From Ptychodera flava (lineage: Eukaryota; Hemichordata; Enteropneusta; Ptychoderidae), in contig NC_091929.1 in NCBI RefSeq assembly GCF_041260155.1, forward strand, positions 32,105,962 through 32,169,961: DNA of 64,000 bases, read 5' to 3'. Positions 12,188-23,429 of this stretch are shown here, one piece after another. Numbering within the stretch: position 1 is the stretch's first letter; every line of letters begins with the position of its first letter. The notes below the pieces were generated by a model, which saw only the letters and a program-made list of their open reading frames with translations, searched no databases and was not told where the DNA came from. A program made the position numbers and the translations under genes.

Positions 12188-12369
12188 ACATATTGACTGG
12201 CTATGAGGGCAACAGCATACGTCTGTACCCCGAGGGACTGTGAGTCACCCCCAAAAACAGACTGTTTCCCGAGGCCGTAGGCCGAGGGAAACAGTCTGTT
12301 TTTGGGGGTGACTCACAGGCCCGAGGGGTTAAAGACGTATGCTGTTGCCCTCATGCCAGTCAATATGTG
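12188..12369. repeat. Large foldback palindrome
   Basis: Arms of about 80 bp. The outer part is CACATATTGACTGGC / CCAGTCAATATGTG, the middle ACAGCATACGTCT / AGACGTATGCTGT, the inner GTGAGTCACCCCC / GGGGGTGACTCAC and AACAGACTGTTTCCC / GGGAAACAGTCTGTT, around a GAGGCCGTAGGCCGAG loop. There is no open frame. It is joined to the inverted-terminal element that begins at 12367. Confidence 0.8.
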
Positions 12370-12859
12370 TTTTGTAACACACCTCATCCGTAGCCATGCA
12401 TAAGAACGTACTATACACAACACTTGTCGCATGTAGGTCTATGATGTAATATGTTTGAGTGGTTCAGTGAGAAAAAGTTTTTCCTAAAAAGATTGCAATA
12501 CTTCTGCAAAACGTTCAATTCACCTTTGATTATAGTTTTGTCCGTATCGAGTCCTTGTTGGAAACCAAAGCATTCAATTCTTCTTCAGAAAGTAGGATAA
12601 ACCAAAAAAATTCTGGATTATAGTTTCGATCGGCCGCAGACGACATCTTTGTTTACATTCCGGTCCGCGTTCGCGTCAAATATCGTTTTTGACGTCAGCG
12701 GGCATCATTTTTCGGAACTGATGCCTGGCAGGCAACAGTTCAAACAAATGATACCTGATGACGTCGTTTACGTGGATCAGCACAAAAAGAACGCATCCCA
12801 CGTGACTATCAATCGGCGAATTAGAATACAGACTGCGGATGAGGTGTGTTACAAAACAC
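12367..12859. mobile_element. ~490-bp element with 24-bp inverted ends
   Basis: GTGTTTTGTAACACACCTCA at 12367 and TGAGGTGTGTTACAAAACAC ending at 12859 are exact inverted termini (24 bp in all). The interior is non-coding although it has an 83-codon open frame. Probably a non-autonomous DNA transposon; no clear target duplication was found because the left end abuts the 12188-12369 palindrome. Confidence 0.6.
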
Positions 12860-13002
12860 GTCTGTTCCATGTTCTTGAAGTACTGGAAACTGCTATATAA
12901 AACTGATGAAAATAACTCGTTGCAGTGTGACTGGAAACGGCCGATCAGTAGTCGACTCCGTGATCTCGCTAATCACCCGACCGGTTTCGTTTGTTGGCTT
13001 AA

Positions 13003-13314
13003 AGGGACAAAGTCGGCCATTTTTTCATGAATTTTGTTTGATACGAAATACTATTTATTATTGTTTGACACGTTGAAAGATAATGAATGGGTGACCATGC
13101 ATATATTCGACCCCGGTTTAAGACAAATTAAATAAAACCATCGCGAAAATGAATTAATTAATTCATTTTCGCCATTTTTTCATGTATCGTGTCTAAAACC
13201 TGGGTCGAATACATGCATGGTCACACATTCATTCAGTATCTTTCAACATATCAAAAAATATGAATAGTGTCTCGTATAAAAAAAAATCATGAAAAAATGG
13301 CCGACTTTGTCCCT
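13003..13314. mobile_element. Palindromic MITE flanked by TTAA
   Basis: A 312-bp element that folds on itself almost completely. It starts AGGGACAAAGTCGGCCATTT and ends AAATGGCCGACTTTGTCCCT, with TTAA on each side (12999-13002, 13315-13318). The arms are about 140 bp and share CATGCAT(A/G)TATTCGACCC and CATTTTTTCATG. No coding capacity. The TTAA flank is shared with MITE family B, but the termini differ. Confidence 0.85.
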
Positions 13315-13454
13315 TTAAGAAAAAGTTATCAGTAGTTCTCCCTATTTACCCGGTTGAATTGTCATGAAAATTACCGATTCTTTTGTCTATCACTCCAATT
13401 CCATTGAAACTCTGTTTTGCAGTCGCTCACAGCCATCGGCCACCCCTAACAATG

Positions 13455-13562
13455 GTGCAGTCCTAGCTCTGCATGGCAGGGCTGTGTGTTACCGGCGTTA
13501 TCTGTGGTGGGAGGCCGTACAACGCCGGTAACAACAGCCCTGCCACGCAGAACTAGTGCAGT
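13455..13562. mobile_element. Foldback element with GTGCAGT flanks
   Basis: Arms of about 45 bp (CTCTGCATGGCAGGGCTGT and TTACCGGCGTT, inverted on the right as AACGCCGGTAAC and ACAGCCCTGCCACGCAGAA). GTGCAGT stands on both outer sides, which looks like a 7-8 bp target-site duplication, as made by hAT-type transposases. Non-coding. Confidence 0.7.
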
Positions 13563-13760
13563 TCATGGGGGAGAGGGGGGGGGGGGGTTAACTCTGAGGC
13601 ACGATACTTGACAAGCTCTGCCACAGTCCGGATCGTGGTCAGTCTTTCTTTGGCTTCTATTTATCAAACAGCTGGTCTCAATAGCGACCTGTTTTTTTCC
13701 GTTAGGGGCCATGTGTTACGAGAAACACATCGCTATTCTCCGAGGCCGTCGAGGTAATAA

Positions 13761-15399
13761 GGCTGCGTTCACAAATAACGGTTAGGGGGTCTGGAAGAAT
13801 CGCGATTGAAATCTTATTTTTTTTAGATCCCCTCCCCCTCAGTACCCTCAAAAATTTTCAAGTCGCCAATATGATCATTTTTTTCAAGCCCCCATTATCA
13901 AATAACCGCATACTTATTAGGGATGCATGTAAAGAAAAAAGAAACATGAATTTGGCAGTTCTACCGGAGAATGTTCGACATAACCTGTTATTAGCAGTTT
14001 ATAGAGCCATATTTATGTAAGGAAAGTTCTTCATTTGATTCAATTGTTTAAAGGCATTAGTGGATTTTTTGGATTTATTTAAGCCGACTTGAGTTAATCA
14101 AACTCTGTCCAGGTCAATGGCACCTGCTGAAGAGCACACAAAATGACGATCATGAGAGAGTACGTAATTGTGAATTCCTGGCAACTTTTTTGCCAACTTA
14201 ATCATAGTGGAAAACTGAGCACAGACAGTGACGTACCAAAATATTTTTCAAAAGTATGAGACACACATAGATGCTGCTCAAAATTGGCAAAACTGAAAGG
14301 TTAAAATATTCCATAAAATAAACATTTAAATCTCTATAATATTCGGTTCAATAATGGCGAATTCGGTAGTAAATAAATAATTCCATTGAGTCACACATTT
14401 TTTCGTTTACAGTCTTTGCTGTTCAAGTTGTTATTTTGTGTTATTTTCCGAAGAGAATGTGAAAATTTAGAAAATCAAGCATGGTGACCTAATATTTTTC
14501 CTTTAATGTTTGATTGTTCTCATGTGCCAGAATTCAAAAATCCCCGATATCTTTCAAGTTTCCTTGTCTTCCATATCATGTGTTGCTTTCTGGTCTGATC
14601 TTGTGTAAAGTATATTTCACTGTCATGAGCGTCATCTGACCAAAAAACTCTTCTTTAACTACATCAGAGTCAGAGCTATCTCTGTCGCTGCCGACAATGC
14701 AGTGACAGTGACACTGCAATAGTAAGGCAGTAGCTGTATTAACTTTATTTTGACAATATTTTTGTTCAGTTTATACAACTGTGATCTTGTTCTTCTCCCT
14801 ACAGCATGTTGAACTGTCCAGTATTCAGCTTGCCAACACAGTCTGTGTATGTGTTCTGTGCATTGTATCATTGACAAATGACTTTCAGTTTGGACTCTAA
14901 TTCAACTATCATCCAATACATATTTATATAAACAGGCTTTGTCGACAAACTGAATATTGTGTGTTTCAGCATACTGCAGGGAGACAGCAAGAAACTGTAT
15001 TTGATATAATGCTTATAAATTTCGTAAAACGTAATCAATAGTTGCAGCTTCTGCCCTATTACTGGGCCCACTTCAAGGGACTTGTTTGGTTTTTTAAATC
15101 ATACATATTTAGATTTCTTCAAGATGAAAGTCATGAAATGTGACAAAATGTTCTAGATTTTAATTATAACTAACATTAGAACAACTGGATGACATTAATA
15201 TGTTATTCATTTTTCATTGAATTACCTGGCAAACCTTGGAATTGGAAAATCTAAAGCTAAAAGGGAACTAAAAATTTCAGGTCCCCACCCCTCTACAGGC
15301 AGCGCAAAATTTTCAAGTCTCCTCTCCACTACCCCTATTATTTTCGATTCCCCTGAATTCGTCCAGCTCCGTCACCGGGTTTTTTTTGTGAACGCAGCC
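13761..15399. mobile_element. 1.64-kb element with GGCTGCGTTCACA inverted ends
   Basis: The left end GGCTGCGTTCACAAA and right end TTTGTGAACGCAGCC are inverted, and TAA stands outside both ends, which fits the 3-bp TWA target of PIF/Harbinger elements. Just inside each end is a purine- or pyrimidine-rich stretch. No transposase frame is present, and the interior carries a diverged MITE family C copy. A related left terminus (GGCTGCATTCACAAA) occurs at 16221 after TTA. Confidence 0.65.
14781..14999 (+). mobile_element. MITE family C copy, diverged, nested
   Basis: Begins GATCTTGTTCTTCTCCCTAC and ends GGGAGACAGCAAGAAACTGT, with the family's TTCAGCTTGCCAACACAG and ATTGACAAATGA stretches inside. 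It lies within the 13.8-15.4 kb element. Confidence 0.5.
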
Positions 15400-16220
15400 T
15401 AATCGGGCGCTAGAGTCCGATAAAAGACTAAGTTATAATTTTTTATCACACACGACATGCTAATACCCTTCTTTTGTTATTATTTTAAATGTGTTTCGGT
15501 GTATATATTGTGAGAAGTTTGCTGGGTTATTTTCCACAGCGGGAAGAGAAGTTCCAATTTCTTCACAAAAAGAAGTTAAATGTCCTTAAAGCATAACGTA
15601 TAACGTCCTTGTTGCACTTGAATCTTTGGCGCTAATGAGCTCGTCAAGTTCCTACGAAAATATCGTCACTTAGAGGCTCCTCGCTCACCCCGGGTATCCA
15701 TCATGCTGTAATCACTCGCCATTTTATTGTTTCAAAGCTGCAGACGACACTAATCGCATCGTCAGATGACCGGGCACTTTGCGAAGTCTATTTCCCTAGG
15801 GAAATAGTTTTCGGAAAAATTCCCTCTGACGTCATGTTTTTCGAACCAGTAAGGACTAGTCTTATAATTTTCTCGTCACGTGACGTGTTCTTGCGAATTG
15901 TGACATGGAACAAGAAAGGAGCATGTGCCGTGTTATAAATTCAGATATTCAGCCATGATAAGCGGGCAATGTAATGACAAACGACGCTACAGGTTAACAT
16001 TCGCTTTAATTCACATCCATTCCTGGTTCAAAGTTGAAAGGTCGAAAGGTGACTGCACCGGTGTATTTTTTAAATGTAAAAAAAATTGAAAAGACCTATA
16101 CATTTGCACCAAGTTTGTGGGCATATAAATATCCATGATCACAACAGAGTATATTGAAGGAATAAACTTTAGCAGATTGTCTCTTTGCCTATGAGGTGAT
16201 AGTAGGTATTTGCTTTGTTA

Positions 16221-17870
16221 GGCTGCATTCACAAACACCTTGGGGAGAATAAAAAGTTCTGTGATTTTTTTATATGACCCGCCGTAACTCAAAATGTGCC
16301 CAAATGCCCCGCCCCCGACTTGCAATATGTTTGAAACACCCTCTTTGGGACTGGACAGAAATTACAGGAAGGAATGCCAGTGGTTTTTTGCGGGTGGGTC
16401 GCAATTTTTTCCGCAAGCAGTTTTGAACGGTAATGGAGTTTCACGCATGTCTTTTGGGGAGGGTTGCCATTTTTTGTGCAGGATAGCAGAATAGCAGAAA
16501 TGGATAACAGAAAAAGCAGAAAGCAGGATGTGGCCGATATAGTACTTCGTCCAAATGATATCAAATCATAATATATGGAAGTCTATTGGGTTGACTATTA
16601 TTATATAGGGCTCAGCCCTTGGTGTCGCGCCAGGGGTTAAGATTGGCAATGTTATTTGTATTGATTCATGATAAAATGTAATTAATTGTTATTTCATAAA
16701 CGTTTATATAACAACTATGCCCAGTTTCCCTCTGATGAAAGCAGTTGACATACGTACACGACGTCAAACCCTGCAGCAGTGCAGGTATAGATTTTCTGTA
16801 ACGTGTAAAAATTTTGGACAAAAATTGGCAATTTTTACAATGATAACAGCCTATTGCGTTAAACAAGGGACGTATTATGCAATCATTATCATTGCAATGG
16901 TAACCGCACTGCCCACCTTCCACTTGCAAGCTGAAAACTACAGCGTTCCGTCTAAAAACTGGCAATTTTTGAATCTAATTATTGACACAGGGGGCGCTTT
17001 TCTAAAATTCAATCCCAGCATTCTTTGCGTATGCCTCCGTTCATATGCACGACAGTTTTCTCCCTTTATCTATATTAACGATATTTTGTATCAGCGACAA
17101 GGTGCATAATAACATTTACTGGCTAATAAAAGAGGTATATTTTATAAATGGCATGTTATATAATAGTAATTTCTTTCGTATTTGTTTATTTACGAGTACT
17201 CAAAAAAAACATGGCGGCGCCCATGAAAGAAGGGTACACTTCCGGTTACTCGCATATATATTATGAATATGCGCATGCGTAGTCAGTAAGCCGCTGCGCG
17301 ACTATTAACAATTTTATTTAAAAACCAGCTATATCTGTACATTTACATGCGTGTGACAACGTATATAAATGTATACTTTACTTGAAGTGGGAGGTAAAAA
17401 CTGCACGTGTGTACAAAAAATTCGATTTTGGATTCTACTAAAAGTGTTACTAATTATACATGGTAGACCATGAGAAACTTTGAAAATATTTTTTCCAAAA
17501 TAAAACTATCAATACCTGTGCATTTATATATGTTTGTTAATTTTGGAATTTCGCCGAACGTGGATCCACTGTACATGATAGTCTATGAGAAAACTATGAA
17601 TGATTATTTTACATTACAAATTAGCTAAATTTGTCTTTTTTTTATAAGTGTTTGACAATTCGTACAAATGTACTTGATCAAAATAGGGTGTTTGAAAGTA
17701 CAGATATGGACAACAAATGAATTTTACTCAAAAAATATTAATTCATTTCATGGTACTCTATGGGTAAACTATTAAATTATATTTTCCCTGATAAAACGTG
17801 CTATATCTGTGCATTAGTATGGAAGCATTGATTTTTTACCTGTAATAAGTTTCTTGATAAACAATAATAG
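16221..17870 (+). mobile_element. Element carrying ~185-bp tandem repeats, copy 1
   Basis: The left end is GGCTGCATTCACAAA after TTA. It shares a TGTGGC(C/T)GATATAG segment (about 16530) with the element at 26.8-28.1 kb. From about 17320 it contains degenerate tandem units recognisable by GTGTGTACAA, ATTTTGGA, TAGTCTATGAG and AAACTATGAATG, at roughly 125-185 bp spacing. The right end was not located. Between 16.6 and 17.1 kb there is unique AT-rich sequence with a 130-codon open frame of no recognisable kind. Confidence 0.5.
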
Positions 17871-18087
17871 TGCTGTCTGTACACTTATCAGCCAAACTAT
17901 AAATGAAGGTAAACATTGTAAACATTGTAAACATTGCTGTTGTCCCTTTTGCGATCACATATGAAAGGTTTGGAAACAGGATGACTTCCCTCACCTGTCA
18001 GGAAAAGTTGACACAAAATAACACAATTGTATAAAAAGGACATTAGTTGCACCTTTTGGCCAATCATATAAGTTTAATGTTCCAACT

Positions 18088-18290
18088 GCAGTTCCTTGTT
18101 CTACTCCCCACGGCATTCTAGAATAACTAATATTCTGCTTGGCGATTATTCTGAATATGTGTAAAGACTGTTATCATTGTTATGGATTGACAAATGAATT
18201 CTAGTCTGGACTTGTTAAACAACAATGCTGACACAAATGGCTGTGCTGGACTTTTTATCACGATTCAGGGAGTAGAACAAAAGAAACTGC
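18088..18290 (+). mobile_element. MITE family C copy
   Basis: Starts GCAGTTCCTTGTTCTACTCC and ends GGAGTAGAACAAAAGAAACT; these are inverted termini. Interior marks are TTATTCTGAATATGTGTAAA and ATTGACAAATGAATTC. About 203 bp, non-coding. Other copies are at 14.8, 41.8 and 44.4 kb. Confidence 0.7.
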
Positions 18291-18299
18291 AGTGCGTGG

Positions 18300-20580
18300 T
18301 TACATAAAGAAGAACGAAATCACTCAAACATTAAGTGTTATAGCTTAGATTGACAACCCAACACCGATTTCATATAAATCAAAGACAGTTTTGTTTCGAA
18401 TCCCCGTCCTCAATTAAGGCCAACATTCCTTCAAGTGCCCCTAGACTGGCCCCCAGTCGCCTGGCATTATTTTCTCAGCAGTCGAGTTACTGGCTGGCCG
18501 CAAGCAACGATCTACGAAACAGCCTACCACTTATCACGACGGTCTACTGATGTTTAGTCCTTCAATTTATTGCGGCTTTCCTGTCTGGTGCTTCCAGGTT
18601 AATACAGAACTGAGCATGCACGATATTTAGTGAGATTCATGATTTTGTGAGAAACGTTGCCATGACCAGTCTGGCTTACAAAGGGCCCTGCGAGCGGCAA
18701 AGAGGAGAAGCGAACGCGAACGCTCGTAACGATCGATTGCTCCTCGCTTGTTGCATTGTCGCTGTCGACACACTTTGTCTTTCAAGGTATTTTCTGCGAT
18801 AGCGAGTTTAGTTACAACGGCTGCTTGCTTTATTATTCACCTGGTGAATAGCGGACAACGCAACTTCAATGAGAACCATTTGAATTGTGAAGGACAACTA
18901 GGCGTAAGAAAAAAACATGTAATTCTTTACCCGAAACCCCGACTATACCCTGTTTTCCTAGGAAATAGGGAAGGTCGATCGTGAACGTAACTTTTTACTT
19001 TTACTTATATGACCTATCAAAAACAGCAAATTTCGGTAAAATCACGCATGGGACTTTTGAAGGGTCGAAGGGTTTTAAATAATTCTTTTACCGGTTCAAT
19101 GATTCAGTGCCCGCGGAGGTTTACAAAGTGTACGTTACTCATAGAACTTTTTTAGCCGCAGGCTAAATGATAAAACCGTTTTTTCTCGAAGGTCTATGGG
19201 TAAACGCAGGGTTTGTAACTCATAGGACACTATGGCAGCTTCAGGACCTACATTTTCGTCGCCGATGGATGAAAAATGCACGAGACATTTTTTTGCATTG
19301 CAAATTTGTGTCATTCTTGCATAACAAACCATTGTACGACACAAAATAAGCATGCTTTTGCTGTTTTGAGTGTCACGGTACATGCTGTTTGACACAACCC
19401 ACAGATTGTGGGATAATTGGGTTGGTCGGGTTAGAGGAAACACATATTTTTTTTCTTATTGGCCTTATCGTATTTTTGCTTTCACCCCTTGCAGGAACCG
19501 AGAGGACAAATAATTGACGATAAATCGAAGACTGTTCAAAATTTGGTATCTTAACATGCTGAGTTATCTCTCGAGGACAAAGAGATCTCGCGTTATGTCT
19601 AGTGGTCTGTCACAATTCTGGCTAGCCTATGAGTATTTACGTACGATTTTATGCAGTTCAGATTTCTTTATGAAAATTTTCACCCTGATCTTGACGTAGG
19701 AAGATGATTAAGATTTCACTACCTATCTGTGCAACTTTCACAAACACTCTTTCACCAACCTCTTTAACATTTTTTGAACAGAAACAGTGTCAGCTTGCTG
19801 ACCAGAAAATGAAGTCTCACAATGATATATTCATTAAAAGCATCACGAAAATCTACTTTGTCAGCACATTTTCAGGTTGCTCAGTGAGTAATCAATGTAA
19901 CTTTTCGAAAATGTCACAGTTTTGTCGGAATAATCGCATCTTGCAGAAAAAGTGGATTTTTTCCCCGACTGTAGCGTTGACGAACTTTTATGCTGCTCTG
20001 AGCTGCTGCGATGTGATCAGTAAATCTCTACATCTCTAGTGGGCGTGGCTCGTAACTCACACTGCCTAGCCTCACCACTGTACATCAAAGTTTTTTGTAG
20101 CCCAAGATCGTTTTATGTGAAGTCGTCTGTCCTTTCCCCCCTAAATTCGATGTCTGCAAGGGACCGATCAGTTTCTTCAGCATGGGGGCAATGGATCCAT
20201 AGATCCGTGTGATTTCCGTGCGCATGTGCAAGAGCAGTTAATCGCTTGATATGCTTGTTATATATTGTGTATGCCAGACCATTGAGCGAGGCCAGACGTT
20301 GTTGTCTCGTCGCTCCCGTTCAGGTCGATCCGGCGGGAAGTAAGATGATAATTTGTCCAATGTTTCGAACAGTTACGGGCAACAAGTATCGAGTTTATAA
20401 CTACGGAAAGCATTACGTTTCCTGGGCACTGCTCTCCTTCGTTTAACGTTCAGGTAAGTTTATACAGAATTTTGCGTAGTCCCCCCACCAAGGTGATTAC
20501 TGCATAGACAGTAGTTAACGTGACGCCTCTATGCTTCAATACCCCATTGATGTTGTGACACTGAGAAGCAACCGACCATG
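18300..20580. other. Intergenic, nothing recognised
   Basis: Several short open frames (the longest, 111 codons, at 19704-20039), none with a recognisable domain, splice context or paralogue in the window. Minor palindromes only. Confidence 0.5.
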
Positions 20581-20586
20581 GTCAGT

Positions 20587-20850
20587 GTATGTATGTATGT
20601 ATGTATGTATGTATGTATGTATGTATGTATGTATGTATGTATGTATGTATGTATGTATGTATGTATGTATGTATGTATGTATGTATGTATGTATGTATGT
20701 ATGTATGTATGTATGTATGTATGTATGTATGTATGTATGTATGTATGTATGTATGTATGTATGTATGTATGTATGTATGTATGTATGTATGTGTGTGTAT
20801 GTATGTATGTGTGTATGTATGCATGTATGTATGTATGCATGTATGTATAC
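20587..20850 (+). repeat. (ATGT)n microsatellite
   Basis: About 260 bp of TATG repeats with a few GTGT and GCAT variants at the 3' end. It is followed at 20869-20919 by a small stem (ACGCTGGTC / GACCAGCGT). Confidence 0.95.
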
Positions 20851-21152
20851 AGGGTTCTCCCCACGCTGGTCGGCGCAGGACGGGCCCGACCGGCACTCGG
20901 GATTTCTGACCAGCGTCGACAAGTGACTGTCCGGCACTTGCTGTTCAAGCTTTGAACTGTACATGAATGTCTATGACAATTTTGAGGCCAAGCAGTTCAT
21001 AATCTTGCATGACGAGTTGATGAAAACAATGGTACTATTGAATCCCTTTCAATAAAATGCTGTTAAAACAATACCACCGGTTAATTACCGTACGCTGATT
21101 TTGCATATGAAAAGCTATTTTGTCAGGTTGAGCGTACATAATGTATGAAAGT

Positions 21153-21202
21153 ATCTATCTATCTATCTATCTATCCATGGAGGTAGCTCTGCTACCTCCA
21201 TG

Positions 21203-21281
<79 letters not shown>
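21153..21281 (+). repeat. (ATCT)n microsatellite interrupted by a palindrome
   Basis: About 100 bp of ATCT repeats split by a 27-bp hairpin at 21176-21202 (CATGGAGGTAGC, TCT, GCTACCTCCATG). ATC stands on both sides of the hairpin. The same stem occurs at 10509-10542, so it looks inserted rather than grown from the repeat. Confidence 0.9.
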
Positions 21282-21282
<1 letters not shown>

Positions 21283-22189
21283 GCCTTTTTACGTACGTAC
21301 GTACCTATGTATGTATGTCATCAGCGCCCATTTGTCAACTTGAGCTCCGAGGCGTCATGTTATGCAAGGGCTCTCGTAATAAAACTTCTATACCCAAAGT
21401 TTTGATCCAAAACAAGCACGTCACAGTGGATATCGTTCATTAAGTTAATTTCTTTTGTGTTACCAGGCAGTGGGGAACGAATACGAATTCACTTCACCAT
21501 AGACAGTGGGTGTCAACTGTTTATATCCCAAGTCGAGACATTTTATAACAATTTTCTCATATCAGTACTCCTAGGGTGAGCATCAACATTTATAAATGTT
21601 CTTTTAAAAGTTTTCCAAAATTACGACCACCCTTTGTTGATCCCATATATCTCAGTCTGTACCCATGATTTCAATCTTGTACAACCAGGATAGCCCTGTG
21701 TAGAAAGATGTTTGCGTCAAGCCGGCGAACTTTGTTTTTAACCGAAATGCTAAAATGTAAATACACAAATTCTACGAGGAAACCGGTTTTCTCCCTGGTG
21801 CCGCTTGTGACAGGTGGGCGTGTCAAGGCTGCTAAAGCAGGTTATTTTGGTTGAACACTGGCAACCTACAAATACAGGTGGTGAAACTAGAGTAAGTCCC
21901 AACAAGGGAGCAGTAAAGCATATAATACATGTAAAGACTTAACGCTTGGTTACTAGAAAGTACAGGACAATACAAAGTATATTATGTAAGGAACAATTCA
22001 TAGCAGACTGGGAAAGTATATGTGGGAGCAAGTTGACTTGTTGCTGCTTCGGCGGCCGGAAGTGCATTTTTGCTCATTTGCATAGCAAGGGAGGATGCTG
22101 CAAATTTTGAGGAGTGGGGCGCAGAGGACTAGGAAAAATAGTAATGGCCAGCTTAGACTCAGGTTTTTCGCTCACGTCTTCATGCACAC

Positions 22190-22940
22190 GAACTGTTGTA
22201 GTAAACACGTTTGTCATACTTTGTGTATGTCTGTCTTTGTGTATGTCCGGCTGTCTGTTAGTACAATACCTTACAAACAACTGATTGGATCGGAATCAAA
22301 TCTGGTAGATATATTCTGTCTTGGAATAGCAAGACCGATTAGCTTTTGGTCAGGGGTTACTTTCACAATGTATTACTAATTTTGCATACTTGTTTGTTCA
22401 GAAACCAGATATTCTCAGAATGATAGTGTCATATGTTGTAAATCTTCCAGAGACGTTAATCAAGGAACCATGGACAGATTTCAAGGTCAAGTGCAATTTT
22501 TGTGATGATGACACTGTTCATTTGTATATAAAATGAACTTTCCAAGAGTTAAGGATATATATCTGGATTTATCCTACGAAAGTTGACAAAACTTGCTATG
22601 TCCATTCAAAATACCGTGATATATCAAAACTGAAGGTCTTTAGCATTTTTTTCATCAACTGAAAACTAATTTGCATATTTAACACACTTTCATAATCAGG
22701 AATATATATATCTGGATAGACTTTAACAAAATTGGTGAAACATGCTATATACATTGAAGATACTATGATGTGACATTGACAAATATCATCTAGCAGTTGT
22801 ATATCAGCTAATTAGTAATTTGCATATCGAATACCTTTATATCAAAGCCTTTCATACTGTGTAAATGCCTTAAATACAATACACTACTTTGAATACGTTG
22901 ATATTTTAGGCAAATTTCGCTGTGTGCAAGATCTTTACAA
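22190..22940 (+). repeat. Dispersed repeat with degenerate ~140-bp tandem units
   Basis: Starts with a TGT(A/C)TGTCTG-rich stretch and AACTGATTGGATCGGAATCA, followed by loosely repeated units marked by TATATCTGGAT, TGACAAAACTTGCTATGT or TGAAACATGCTATATACAT, and TTTGCATAT. This resembles internal repeats of a non-autonomous transposon; the family is unknown. Confidence 0.35.
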
Positions 22941-23240
22941 AATTTGGGCAAGGCCTTTACAAAAGTTGTCAATCTGAGACTTAGTGTCTGATATTGCTCA
23001 TAACAGCGTATTTATATCGTAAAAAGCCTGCCAAAATTCGCCTATGCAATACTGTAGGAAGGGAATGATATGAATCGATTATAAAAAGAAATACTCTATG
23101 CTTGAATGTTATCATGACATACTGATGTGACGATAAACTTCAATTATGTTATGGAATGGTCCAGTTATAACATGCGGCACACCCATGATTATAGAAATAA
23201 AGGATGACTCGCCAAGGACGAGAGGAAAGCCAACAATTAA

Positions 23241-23424
23241 TGGTATACTGTCACCTGTTCCAATTTTGCCACAGTTACCGGGGAAAGAGAAAATCGAACC
23301 AATCACAGATTTAAGCGGGTGGCCGTTTTTTAAAAACAGCGCCCTCACATAGGCATTTTGAATACTAAGGAACGCTCCTTTGACCATATATGGGCATATT
23401 TAGATTACAGGTGACTGTATACCT
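23241..23424 (+). mobile_element. MITE family B copy
   Basis: 184 bp, TGGTATACTGTCACCTGTTC at the left and AGGTGACTGTATACCT at the right, with TTAA at 23237-23240 and 23425-23428. Very similar to the copy at 4.6 kb and in the same orientation. Confidence 0.8.
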
Positions 23425-23429
23425 TTAAA

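Noticed and set aside
15788-15808. Perfect 20-bp palindrome CTATTTCCCTAGGGAAATAG
   Set aside because: Isolated, without flanking duplication or a second clear copy in the window; could be chance in AT-rich DNA.
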